DNA of 30,898 nt from Dehalococcoidales bacterium (GTDB taxonomy: Bacteria > Chloroflexota > Dehalococcoidia > Dehalococcoidales > UBA3254), in contig JAFGOB010000020.1 of NCBI GenBank assembly GCA_016926695.1, positions 1 through 30,898 on the forward strand. Reading direction: 5' to 3'. The first letter of the stretch is position 1. Every line of letters begins with the position of its first letter. Both the position numbers and the translations under genes were made by a program. Below, piece by piece: positions 23,793 to 30,898 of this stretch. Under the pieces are notes generated by a model. That model ran no database searches. It worked only from the letters and a program-made list of their open reading frames with translations, and had not been told where the DNA came from.

Positions 23793-24758
23793 TCAGGCGG
23801 AATATACGTCCTCCAGGGCATCCTCCGGCTGAGGGTAAGGGCTTTCCTGCGCGTATTTGACGGCCTCTTCTATGCGGGACAGTACCCTCCGGTCTATTTC
23901 AGCCAGGTCCGGCTGCGTCAATATACCGCGATCCAGCAGCCTGCCCTGGTAAGCGGCCACCGGGCATTTCTTTTTCCAGCCTTCAATTTCTTCCTGCGGC
24001 CTTAAATCGGCCAGATAGGCAGACAGGAAGTGTTTGTGCCAGCGATAGGTCTTGCACTCCATGAAAGCCGGCCCCTGCCCGCTCCTGATGCCTGCGACGA
24101 TCTCCCCGGCGGCCCTGTATACGGCTTCCACATCATTTCCATCTACTGTCACGGCTGGAATATGGTAGGCGGCGGGCATGCGTGTAATCTCTTTAGCAGC
24201 CAGGGCATACTGGTAGGACGTATTGACCCCGTACTGGTTGTTCTCGCAGACGAATAGCATCGGCAAGTTCCATATCCCGGCCAGGTTGAGGACTTCGTGA
24301 AACTCACCCTCCTGGCAGGCGCCGTCACCAAAAAACACGGCCGCAATACGTCCATCCGCCTCCAGTTGGGCAGCCATGGCGGCTCCGGTAGCTATGGGAA
24401 GCCCGGCCCCCACTATACCGTCCGCTCCCAGCATGCCTATGCTGAAATCAGCAATATGCATGGAGCCGCCCTTTCCCTTGCAGTAGCCGGTCTTTTTCCC
24501 GTAAATTTCAGCCATCATGCGGTTGATATCCGCCCCCTTGGCGATACAGTGACCGTGGCCGCGATGGTGACTGACAATGCGGTCTCTGGTATCCAGATGA
24601 GCGCACACCCCGGTCGCTATGGCCTCCTCACCGATATAAGAATGCACGAAACCGGCTATCCTGCCTTCAGAAAATTCCCTGACCACTCTTTCCTCAAAAC
24701 GGCGGATGGTCAGCATCCGCGTGTATAGCTCGATCTGTGTTTTCTTCTCCAGCTCCAA
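23793..24758 (-). CDS. 2-oxoacid/acetoin dehydrogenase E1 component, alpha subunit
   Basis: The alpha subunit binds the thiamine diphosphate pyrophosphate via Mg2+. Its motif is GDG (144-146) through NN (173-174) in GDGACQEGEFHEVLNLAG...ENN. Other family segments are RRFEERV, GFVHSYIGEEAIATGV, SHHRGHGH and YGKKTGYCKGKGGSMH. The length of 321 residues is typical of the acetoin/pyruvate E1 alpha group. The start is TTG at 24758, with AAGGAGGAGGG just upstream. It is probably expressed from the -10 box at 24795-24800 in the gap after the nitroreductase. It pairs with the beta subunit encoded next. Confidence 0.93.
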   Translation of the reverse strand: MELEKKTQIELYTRMLTIRRFEERVVREFSEGRIAGFVHSYIGEEAIATGVCAHLDTRDRIVSHHRGHGHCIAKGADINRMMAEIYGKKTGYCKGKGGSMHIADFSIGMLGADGIVGAGLPIATGAAMAAQLEADGRIAAVFFGDGACQEGEFHEVLNLAGIWNLPMLFVCENNQYGVNTSYQYALAAKEITRMPAAYHIPAVTVDGNDVEAVYRAAGEIVAGIRSGQGPAFMECKTYRWHKHFLSAYLADLRPQEEIEGWKKKCPVAAYQGRLLDRGILTQPDLAEIDRRVLSRIEEAVKYAQESPYPQPEDALEDVYSA

Positions 24759-24794
24759 GAGATCCCTCCTCCTTCACCTGTAACCGCCGGTACT

Positions 24795-24823
24795 ATTATA
24801 TGTATTATGTAATAAACCTTTAA
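24795..24823 (-). promoter_or_regulatory. promoter of the E1 alpha/beta operon
   Basis: On the minus strand a perfect TATAAT (24795-24800) lies 36 bases before the TTG start. TTAAAG at 24818-24823 is 17 bases upstream as a weak -35. Confidence 0.45.
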
Positions 24824-25533
24824 GCATGGAATGAGGCCCGGTTAAGCCCCTGGTCGAATCCGAACCACTGCGCCGTCCGGCTGAGCGGTTCCTTGTCCGA
24901 ACGGAAATGCGCTATTTTATCATCCCAGTTGGGGTAACCGCAGGCTATACCCAGCAGGAAAAGCCTGGACTCATCTATCTCCAGGACCCTTCTCAGGACG
25001 TCCGGATAGGCCACGGCCTGCGCCTGGGCGATCGTACCGAGGCCGTGTCCGGCAGCCAGCAGCATTATGTTCTCCGCTACCAGGCCGCAATCGAAGACCG
25101 GCCAGGAATTCACGCCCGCGCTCTGATAGTAGAAGTACCTGTCGATCAGCAAATAAATAACGCAGGGCGCCCCGTAGTTGTTAAAATTCTGAGTCCTCCA
25201 CCAGCCCCTGCCCTCTTTGTCCTCTCTTTTAATCCCCAGCAAATCCAGCTCTTTTTTAGCCAGGGCTTGCATCCTGTTCATATATTTTTCAGGGAATCCC
25301 TGTGGACGGGGCACATCCATGCTGGCTTCGGCGTCACCCTTTTCCATGAGCCCTTTTTTAATCCTCTCCAGCAGCTCTCCGCTCACCACGGCAAATTCCC
25401 ACGGCTGGGTATTGGCCCATGAAGGCGCCATGACGGCATTCTCCAGGATAATTTCCAGTACCTCTTTGGGTACCGGATCCGGTTTAAACGACCGGATGCT
25501 CTTGCGGGTCTTAACAGCTTCTATCAGCTCCAT
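24820..25533 (-). CDS. nitroreductase-family FMN oxidoreductase
   Basis: This 237-residue protein matches the nitroreductase superfamily, which are FMN-dependent NAD(P)H oxidoreductases, usually homodimers in the cytoplasm. Family segments are AVKTRKSIRSFKPDPVP (FMN phosphate-binding Arg residues), APSWANTQPWEFAVV, GLVAENIMLLAAGHGLGT and a C-terminal GIACGYPN. ATG at 25533 is chosen because AGGAGGG sits six to seven bases before it; an upstream frame from 25566 lacks this. The natural substrate is unknown. It lies between the HD-GYP protein and the E1 operon on the same strand. Confidence 0.9.
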   Translation of the reverse strand: MELIEAVKTRKSIRSFKPDPVPKEVLEIILENAVMAPSWANTQPWEFAVVSGELLERIKKGLMEKGDAEASMDVPRPQGFPEKYMNRMQALAKKELDLLGIKREDKEGRGWWRTQNFNNYGAPCVIYLLIDRYFYYQSAGVNSWPVFDCGLVAENIMLLAAGHGLGTIAQAQAVAYPDVLRRVLEIDESRLFLLGIACGYPNWDDKIAHFRSDKEPLSRTAQWFGFDQGLNRASFHA

Positions 25534-25589
25534 ATTCGCCCTCCTGAATATATCTAACCCTGACATTTTCCGGATAAATTTTGTGAATG

Positions 25590-27065
25590 CTAGTTGAGGA
25601 CGTACCCTTTTTTAACGAAAAGCTCGATACAGGCATCAACCGCATCGGAATCATAGAGTATGCCCCTGTTCTGCCTGATCTCTTCCAGGGCCTTTTGAAT
25701 TCCCAGGGCAGGACGGTAGGGACGGTGGGAAGACATGGCTTCAACCACATCCGCTACGGCCAGGATACGCGCCTCGTGTATAATCTGGTTCCCTTTCAAA
25801 CCCGAGGGATACCCGCTGCCATCCATCCTTTCGTGATGCTGCAAAACGATATTGGCGATAGGCCAGGGGAAGTCTATGTTCTTGAGGATTTCAAATCCCA
25901 CCTTGGTATGGTCCTTGAGCATATCAAACTCGGGTTTGGTCAGCTTGCCGGGCTTGCTCAAAATATCGGACGGCACCAGTATCTTCCCGATATCGTGCAC
26001 CGCGGCGGCCATGTTAAGACCCTCCTGCTGGTCTTCACCCAGTTGGATCAGCCTGGATATCTCACAGCTCAACTGGGCGACCCTGCGCTGATGACCTGCC
26101 GTATAGGGGTCTCTGACCTCGCCGATGTAGGCCATGGCCTGTATGATCTCCCTGATGGTTATCTTCAGCCTTTCCAGGCTTTGCTGGACCTGCGACTGGG
26201 CCTGTTTACGCTCGGTGATATCCTCGATGATACCATCCATGAACTGGACCGAGCCCGATTCAAAGCGTATCGCCACGATAGTCCTGGCGATAACGATCCA
26301 GTTTCCGCTTTTCTGCCTGAGTCTGAGCTCCCGGGTAGCCTTCCAATCGGCAGGGTCCACTTCATAGTTAAAAGCAGATCCGTCCTCGGAGGTAAGATTC
26401 AGTTCACTGGCCTCCATCCTTTGCAGTTCATCACGCGAATAGCCCGTGATCTCTTCCATGGCCATGTTGACTTCCAGGAAGCGTCCTCTTGCGCCGGGCG
26501 TGCAGCGGAAGATGCCGAGCTTGATGTTGTCCACCAGGTCCCTGTTTTTCCCTTCGGATTCCCTGGCCAGGAGGGCAGCCCGCTTATACAAGTCCAGCTC
26601 CTGTCTCAATAAACGGTTGGCCTTGAGGGTCTCGTCTGTCCTCTCCATAACGATACGCTCTATGCGGTCCCGATCTTCCGTCAGGCACTTACCCGGCAGC
26701 GGATAGCGAAAGACCGCCGCGAGGCCGTTAAAACTGCCCGTTTTGTCCCACAGGATATTGAGAGAGACTATGGTCTCTACCGGGCTGCCGTCTTTTTTCA
26801 GGCTTCTTTCCAGGCCGTTCCAGCAGCCTTCCTTAACGAGACAGTCCAAGGTGCCATCCCCGGTCAGGCAGCCCAGTATTTTGCCGAGGATATGCCTGCT
26901 GGCATCTTCACCGGTGGTATCTTCCGTTTTCCAGCCGAAAAGGTCTTCTGCTGCTTTACTCCAGGATGTGATATTGAGGTCCCTGTCGGTTGTGATGACT
27001 GCATCCTGAAAATCATCCAGCAAAATTTGCCGTGGATCGTGAGGAACATTCTCCTGGTTTATCAC
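25590..27065 (-). CDS. PAS-PAS-HD-GYP protein, probable c-di-GMP phosphodiesterase
   Basis: HD-GYP enzymes hydrolyse cyclic di-GMP. The 491-residue protein has two PAS sensor domains at about residues 12-125 (DAVITTDRDLNITSWSKAAEDLFG) and 175-290 (IKLGIFRC...FLEVNMAMEEITGYS, ending EDITERKQ), joined by a helical linker. The HD-GYP domain spans about 310-490 with VHDIGKI (HD at 357-358) and HHERMDGSGYP (410-420), both intact. No membrane segment or GGDEF domain is seen, so it is a cytoplasmic sensor. The GTG start has only a weak AAGGCG upstream and is uncertain by a few residues. Confidence 0.9.
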   Translation of the reverse strand: MINQENVPHDPRQILLDDFQDAVITTDRDLNITSWSKAAEDLFGWKTEDTTGEDASRHILGKILGCLTGDGTLDCLVKEGCWNGLERSLKKDGSPVETIVSLNILWDKTGSFNGLAAVFRYPLPGKCLTEDRDRIERIVMERTDETLKANRLLRQELDLYKRAALLARESEGKNRDLVDNIKLGIFRCTPGARGRFLEVNMAMEEITGYSRDELQRMEASELNLTSEDGSAFNYEVDPADWKATRELRLRQKSGNWIVIARTIVAIRFESGSVQFMDGIIEDITERKQAQSQVQQSLERLKITIREIIQAMAYIGEVRDPYTAGHQRRVAQLSCEISRLIQLGEDQQEGLNMAAAVHDIGKILVPSDILSKPGKLTKPEFDMLKDHTKVGFEILKNIDFPWPIANIVLQHHERMDGSGYPSGLKGNQIIHEARILAVADVVEAMSSHRPYRPALGIQKALEEIRQNRGILYDSDAVDACIELFVKKGYVLN

Positions 27066-27567
27066 ACTATCGCCTTAAGTCCACATTCATCACTTTAGAG
27101 CTGTCCCTGCGGCAGGCTTGAGTGAATTATAAACGAACTCGCAGACTATGTAAAATAACTGTAAAGGTACCGTAAAGGTGGTAGTCTTAATCACTATTTG
27201 GTCTAAATATCCTGTATTCTCCCGCGCAGCCGGACAGGAAGAAGCGACAAAAAGCAAGATCAGGCGGGAACAATGCACAAAGTCACTGCCTTTGTTTTAA
27301 CTCGTCTTTGCGAGCCAAAGCAGGCAGCGGGGGTCTGCCCTATGAAGGCAATGAACCTGCGTGACAACCTGTGCTTTACCATCATGTTTTGGCGGTCAGT
27401 TAATTTAGAGCTATTTAGCTTCAATGGATTTGATTTCGCAAAAATTACTTTTTTAAAGAGCACAGCCTTTTCACCGGTTAAAGAAGGCATATCGCCGTAG
27501 ATTATAAACAGCCGGGGTATACTATAGCACATATGTTCTAATATTGTAAAGCGTTTGATGGCACTTT

Positions 27568-27651
27568 TTGAGGGAATAGGGTTGAGGGTAGAGGGAATAG
27601 GGATAAGATATAAGATACAAGGTACAAGGTACAAAAAATAACCAATGACCA
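27568..27651. repeat. G-rich and AT-rich heptamer array
   Basis: Units of seven bases run in a fixed phase. 27568-27602 has TTGAGGG, AATAGGG, TTGAGGG, TAGAGGG, AATAGGG. Continuing in phase are ATAAGAT twice, ACAAGGT twice, ACAAAAA, ATAACCA and ATGACCA to 27651. The first block has GGG every seven bases on the plus strand. Confidence 0.85.
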
Positions 27652-27679
27652 GTATCAAGTTGCGATTTTCTAGTTTTGA

Positions 27680-27738
27680 GTGATGAGTGATGAGGGTTGA
27701 GGGTTAAGGGTTAAGGGTTGAGGGAATAGGGTTGAGGG
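27680..27738. repeat. G-rich heptamer array
   Basis: GTGATGA occurs twice (27680-27693). TTGAGGG, TTAAGGG, TTAAGGG, TTGAGGG, AATAGGG and TTGAGGG then run from 27697 to 27738. The GGG spacing of seven bases with four-base loops fits an intramolecular G-quadruplex. The units are the complement of those upstream of mfd. Confidence 0.85.
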
Positions 27739-27819
27739 TAAAAGATAAGACTGATATGGACGATCGTTCCGATCGTAGCGATAGAATTAACGGGCTGAAA
27801 GCCACTCTCTCCATCCCGG

Positions 27820-27970
27820 ACCTGATCCGGTATCCAGAGAGGAAAGGTGTCTGGATACCGCTGATTCCTGAAGGAAAAGTGGTTGGAATCCGGCTTTCGC
27901 CGGTATGGTCGTAAGCGAGAGTAATCCACCCTGGTTTATTCAGAGGAGCGCAGCGACGAAGCAATCTAAA
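27820..27970. repeat. REP-like palindromic modules
   Basis: CGGTATCCAG (27828-27837) pairs with CTGGATACCG (27851-27860). CCGGC-TTTC-GCCGG spans 27890-27903. A GAGGAGCGCAGCGACGAAGC segment lies near 27945-27964; I recall very similar sequences as dispersed repeats in many bacterial drafts. Together they look like a cluster of non-coding repetitive palindromes. Confidence 0.6.
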
Positions 27971-28162
27971 GCCGCAATAAATAGAACCGGGAAGAAACCG
28001 GGCTCCATCCCTGACCTGGAACACGGGCGGAAATCATTGTCCTGATCGCGGATACGAAGTCCTGAGATTGCCTCAAAGGCGTAAAGGTCTTTCTCAATGG
28101 CGAACCGGGGGCTATGCCCTTATTCTCCGGACAGCGGTTTTTAAATGTGTACAGTCGAGCTA

Positions 28163-28375
28163 TTACAAAAGTTCCTTGAATTCCTCAATAGTCAAGCCTG
28201 CATCTATCACAATTCCAGCCATTGTCAGGGCATTTACTGGATTTGATCTCGGAATTGTTATAATCCTCTTCCCGTCCGTCATGGTAATATGTTTGCCTTC
28301 TCTCGTAACTCGGAAACCACATTTCTTAAAAGCCCTGACGGCTCGTTGATGGTTTATACCCGGTAGAATCGGCAC
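28163..28375 (-). CDS. hicA: HicA-family mRNA interferase toxin
   Basis: HicA toxins cleave translated mRNAs through a double-stranded-RNA-binding-like fold. This 70-residue protein fits the YcfA/HicA family in length and in the pattern FKKCGFRVTREGKHITMTDG, with the catalytic His at H29. It is followed by IPRSNPVNALTMAGIVIDAGLTIEEF. The start is GTG at 28375, four bases after the hicB stop, with AGG upstream. The gene order is antitoxin first, then toxin. Nothing indicates inactivation. Confidence 0.85.
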   Translation of the reverse strand: MPILPGINHQRAVRAFKKCGFRVTREGKHITMTDGKRIITIPRSNPVNALTMAGIVIDAGLTIEEFKELL

Positions 28376-28379
28376 TATT

Positions 28380-28574
28380 CTACCTGACTTCTACATAACT
28401 TGACTTGTTATCTTTGCTCAGCTCGTCAATAGTTACCAGATAGGACTGTAAAGCATCCTTGATATTTTCCAGGGCTTCTTGCTCGGTTTTCCCCTGTGAC
28501 CAGCAGCCTGGAAGACCAGGGACCCAGACTGCGTATCCTTCGCCGGTTTCTTTTAAATTGACTTTGTATCTCAT
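28380..28574 (-). CDS. hicB: HicB-family antitoxin
   Basis: HicB antitoxins bind and neutralise HicA. The 64-residue protein is a minimal HicB partial RNase-H-like fold with the signature YAVWVPGLPGCWSQGKTEQEALENIKDALQ split across its first 45 residues. It lacks a C-terminal DNA-binding domain, so autoregulation by this short form is uncertain. ATG at 28574 is preceded by GGGGGA. A longer frame from 28787 has an implausible N-terminus and no ribosome-binding site. It overlaps no other gene and is coupled to hicA. Confidence 0.85.
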   Translation of the reverse strand: MRYKVNLKETGEGYAVWVPGLPGCWSQGKTEQEALENIKDALQSYLVTIDELSKDNKSSYVEVR

Positions 28575-28607
28575 GTAATTCCCCCGGACTTTTCGATTTC
28601 CTACTTT

Positions 28608-28638
28608 ATTATAATCATTATAATCTCCGCATGTATGC
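28608..28638 (-). promoter_or_regulatory. hicBA promoter region
   Basis: Two perfect TATAAT boxes lie in tandem on the minus strand (28608-28613 and 28617-28622), 34-43 bases before the hicB ATG. An imperfect palindrome GCATGTATGC (28629-28638) sits just upstream as a candidate operator. The -35 matches are weak. Confidence 0.45.
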
Positions 28639-29590
28639 AGTTCCAGCCTGTGCAATAAATTTAAAAATTGAAGCTGTAAATACCCCGTCCAGCCTTTTCT
28701 TCCCGTCCTCCCGCCCCCCCAGATGCCTTCCGCCGTAGGGGCGTACCATGGCACATACTTTACACCGTGGGGTAGAGAATTAAGCACAAAATTTGGTCAT
28801 ATTTGTGAAATACCTTTTGTAAATAATCCGGAGTACTTTGAGCCACGGTTCCGGTCCTGGAGAGCCAGGCTTCCGGCGTAAATGGATCCACCTTTCCGGA
28901 TACTTTCTGGTCTTTTTCAAATGGGCTGTTTTCTGAAGACGTACGTTAATGTTTTACGGGAAATTGATGAATCTTCCTGCTGTGGGGCGGGTTTTTTCTT
29001 CTTAACCCAACCTGAACTTGTTCAGGCACCCGCCCGCCTTCAATTACTTAAAAAATCAGTCGTATCAGAATACGGAAATAAATAAAACAATAATGCCTTC
29101 CAGTCAGGTGTGGGGGATATTGAATAATGATATATCTCACCATCTCCCGTAGATACTGCGGCAACCTCTGGTTGTTGTGTCTCACGTGAGATAAGGCAGG
29201 ATCGGTATTCAGCATGATTACAATTTTTATACTTCGTGCTGCTTGCTTCAGTTATTTGTGCGTTTGTATCAGTACAAGCTTGGACAATTCATTTAATATA
29301 TTTCGCTTCACTCTTACCTTCGTATTACTCAGCACCTATTGGATATCATCCATCTTGGTCGGTTTAGTCAGCCAGTCTCGGCAACAGCCCTATGAACATC
29401 TGTTAAGGACTAGAAAATAAATGCGTATCCACAGTGTGGAGGAAAATGGAGACATATAAGAAATTACATGGGCAGATACCTTTGATTTGTTACTTTTCAA
29501 GGCTAATCAAGATTGAGTATTTTCACTGGAATGATGTACGATCTCAGGCTCATTTAAGATAAATTAATTATGGATCAAGATTACTGTTAT
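28639..29590. other. non-coding region between hicBA and the surface protein gene
   Basis: About 950 bases have no convincing gene. They hold several palindromes: CCTGG-AGAG-CCAGG (28856-28869), CCTGAACTTGTTCAGG (29011-29026) nested within a GGGGCGGGT / ACCCGCCC pairing, and TATCTCAC (29133-29140) / GTGAGATA (29186-29193), which encloses CAACC-TCT-GGTTG and overlaps the perfect palindrome TCTCACGTGAGA (29180-29191). Two small plus-strand frames (28882-29085, 29214-29420) lack ribosome-binding sites and protein-like composition. Confidence 0.6.
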
Positions 29591-30898
29591 CTATTTGTTT
29601 TTAATTTTTTTATGGCTTATTCTTATCAAAGCTACTACCAGTATCGTAATCAGAAGTACAGCTACTGTTAGAATGATTAACCACACCAGTGTCTGTTTAG
29701 ACAACTGTGCTTGTATAGATGGGGGTGGGGTTTCAGGTGCATTTTGTTGCCTAACTTCAATCTCTGAAGTTATTATTGGAGGAGAAGCAGACAAGGTTTT
29801 TTTAACTGGAGTGGGGACCATTGTTACTGGCGAGGAAGTTACTGCTGGTATCTGCGTTGTATTTGTAAGGGGTAATAATTTGTCTGTCGAATTGGATTGA
29901 AGTGGGTTTTTAGACGAAGGAGTAGACGATGGAACGGCTATAGAAGGAGTTGGTGTAATAATTGTAGGTTCTGTTTCGTTGAATTGACCTATCAAACCGA
30001 CACTACTACATTGCGTTATATTGGCGCTTACTGTCTTCGCCTGAATATCAGTTTTTCCTTCGAGACTTTGCCATTTTGTACCGTCATAATAGGCCAGACA
30101 CAAGTCTTTCTCGATCACTTTTTCCGGTAATGTTTCAGGATCATAGTTCATGGTAAGGATTACACCAGGATCGAACTTTGCTCCTTCCGGTCCAAAGTCA
30201 TATGATAGAATAACAATCTCTCCTGATAGAGGTACAGGAGGAGAGTCCAAAACAGCCGCTGTTAAAATTGTTAAAGCTGAGTTGTAGGAAGTAATCAATT
30301 TGCAGTTTTGAGATATTTCCAGGATCACTTTGCCATCCAGGGTCTTTAATTGGACTGAGTTTTGGGCTATACCATTATTATCAACTTGCAGAATTGCAGT
30401 CGAGGTTAAGCCACTTAAAAATACCTCGGCTGCTGAAATATTGCCTCCTCCTCCTCCCCCACCACCACTTCCTCCCCCATTACTGCTCTTTGCCACGGTA
30501 ATAGTACCAGAATCAACACTGATTAAACCAAGACACGTGGGGTGGATAATAGCAGTTCCTTTTTGATTTCCGGTTAAAGTAACACTTGCCCCGGTAGTGG
30601 AGTTTAAATCGCTGTCAGCCATTCCCCCGGTCTTTGCAATCAAGTTCCATGTTATATAAGCTGGATTATCAATAAAGTTACCATACTGATCGCGTATAAT
30701 AGCAAAAACGGTCAAAGTATTACCTATATTTAATTTTTGAGCACAAACTAGATTCCCACTACCATTATTAGTTGTTTCTACTCCGACTTGGCTGGCTATC
30801 CCGAATTGCAACGGTCCAAGAGAATCACTCTCTACGGACAGCCTGTCAGCAGCGAATTGGATTGTGAAAGCTTCATCTGACTTGTTATATCCCAGGTC
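29591..30898 (-). CDS. cell-surface protein with Ig-like domain and C-terminal anchor (N-terminus beyond window)
   Basis: The frame stays open to the window edge (reading DLGYNKSDEAFTIQFAADRL at the cut), so this is the C-terminal 435 residues of a longer protein. It has a bacterial Ig-like segment (FAIIRDQYGNFIDNPAYITWNL...GTAIIHPT), a Gly-rich hinge, and a beta-rich domain containing LDGKVILEISQNCKLIT and CLAYYDGTKWQSLEGK. A Pro/Thr/Ser-rich stalk precedes a transmembrane helix (LVWLIILTVAVLLITILVVAL) with a basic tail HKKIKNK. It is therefore exported and anchored by its C-terminus. Visibly lower GC than the housekeeping genes suggests a different history. The TTG at 30811 is not the real start. 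Confidence 0.85.
   Translation of the reverse strand, partial: DLGYNKSDEAFTIQFAADRLSVESDSLGPLQFGIASQVGVETTNNGSGNLVCAQKLNIGNTLTVFAIIRDQYGNFIDNPAYITWNLIAKTGGMADSDLNSTTGASVTLTGNQKGTAIIHPTCLGLISVDSGTITVAKSSNGGGSGGGGGGGGNISAAEVFLSGLTSTAILQVDNNGIAQNSVQLKTLDGKVILEISQNCKLITSYNSALTILTAAVLDSPPVPLSGEIVILSYDFGPEGAKFDPGVILTMNYDPETLPEKVIEKDLCLAYYDGTKWQSLEGKTDIQAKTVSANITQCSSVGLIGQFNETEPTIITPTPSIAVPSSTPSSKNPLQSNSTDKLLPLTNTTQIPAVTSSPVTMVPTPVKKTLSASPPIITSEIEVRQQNAPETPPPSIQAQLSKQTLVWLIILTVAVLLITILVVALIRISHKKIKNK

Larger units (their letters stand above)
27066..28162. other. repeat-rich region without a gene
   Basis: About 1.1 kb separates the HD-GYP gene and hicA. 27066-27567 holds nothing I can name beyond a short sequence around 27302-27333 that loosely resembles the GAGGAGCGCAGCGACGAAGC repeat. 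27568-27755 is a patchwork of 7-base repeats. 27820-27970 carries palindromic REP-like modules. None of the reading frames here is protein-like. Confidence 0.7.

Noticed and set aside
25587..26612. Plus-strand frame of 341 codons opposite the HD-GYP gene
   Set aside because: The HD-GYP and PAS motifs on the minus strand are unambiguous; the plus frame is a by-product of codon bias.
27568..27738. Possible CRISPR array
   Set aside because: The repeats are 7 bases long without spacers and no cas gene is present; these are simple tandem heptamers.
28575..28787. N-terminal extension of HicB
   Set aside because: The residues are not HicB-like and the GGGGGA ribosome-binding site and start at 28574 fit the family length.
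28882..29420. Two small plus-strand frames (28882-29085, 29214-29420)
   Set aside because: They have no well-spaced ribosome-binding site, unusual composition and overlap palindromes.
1..30898. tRNA or rRNA genes
   Set aside because: I scanned intergenic stretches for T-loop-like GGTTCRANYCC with matching acceptor stems and found none; a tool such as tRNAscan-SE would settle this.

Overview
The window looks like a chromosomal piece of an anaerobic Chloroflexota bacterium, most likely in or near class Dehalococcoidia. This is inferred from gene content and protein character, not from a marker-gene tree. The pointers are a FabD-FabG-NusB-ACP operon, an ADP-forming acyl-CoA synthetase, CaiB/BaiF CoA-transferases, an Lrp/aminotransferase pair, a 31-residue bS22/AURKAIP1-like ribosomal peptide, and scattered C-rich/G-rich heptamer arrays. 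No rRNA, tRNA, CRISPR array, transposase or phage gene was found.

Layout. 1-344 is a promoter region with a heptamer array. 345-3803 is mfd (transcription-coupled repair) and 3997-5496 is a B12-binding-type radical SAM protein. A convergent spacer with palindromic repeats follows. 5875-9974 on the minus strand is a housekeeping run: yceD, rpmF, fabD, fabG, nusB, acpP and a HAD hydrolase. 10069-12201 (minus) is a single-chain ADP-forming acyl-CoA synthetase. It is divergent from two tandem class III CoA-transferases (12893-15430), and the ~690 bp between them carries several predicted RNA/DNA hairpins. 15760-19582 is an envelope cassette: a lipoprotein with duplicated modules that appears to start with ATA, a membrane-anchored protein with eight propeller-like repeats, and a small polytopic membrane protein. 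19866-21570 is an Lrp/AsnC regulator with a class I aminotransferase. 21693-22340 is a UPF0173 metallo-hydrolase and 22476-22571 the tiny bS22-like peptide. 22809-27065 (minus) holds a thiamine-dependent 2-oxoacid dehydrogenase E1 alpha/beta pair, a nitroreductase and a PAS-PAS-HD-GYP protein. From 27066 the sequence becomes AT-richer and repeat-laden, with heptamer arrays, REP-like palindromes, a hicBA toxin-antitoxin pair and the C-terminal part of a cell-surface protein cut by the window edge.

How the parts fit. The minus-strand run ties ribosome assembly (YceD, L32), rRNA transcription antitermination (NusB) and fatty-acid synthesis (FabD, FabG, ACP) together. The acyl-CoA synthetase, the CoA-transferase pair and the E1 pair suggest carboxylate and acyl-CoA metabolism with substrate-level ATP formation; the substrates cannot be read from sequence. 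Several promoters share a TGC immediately before the -10 hexamer. The most unusual items are the CoA-transferase pair in which only one subunit keeps the catalytic aspartate, its structured leader, the apparent ATA-started lipoprotein, two copies of a hairpin repeat with a changed apical stem, and the telomere-like heptamer arrays.
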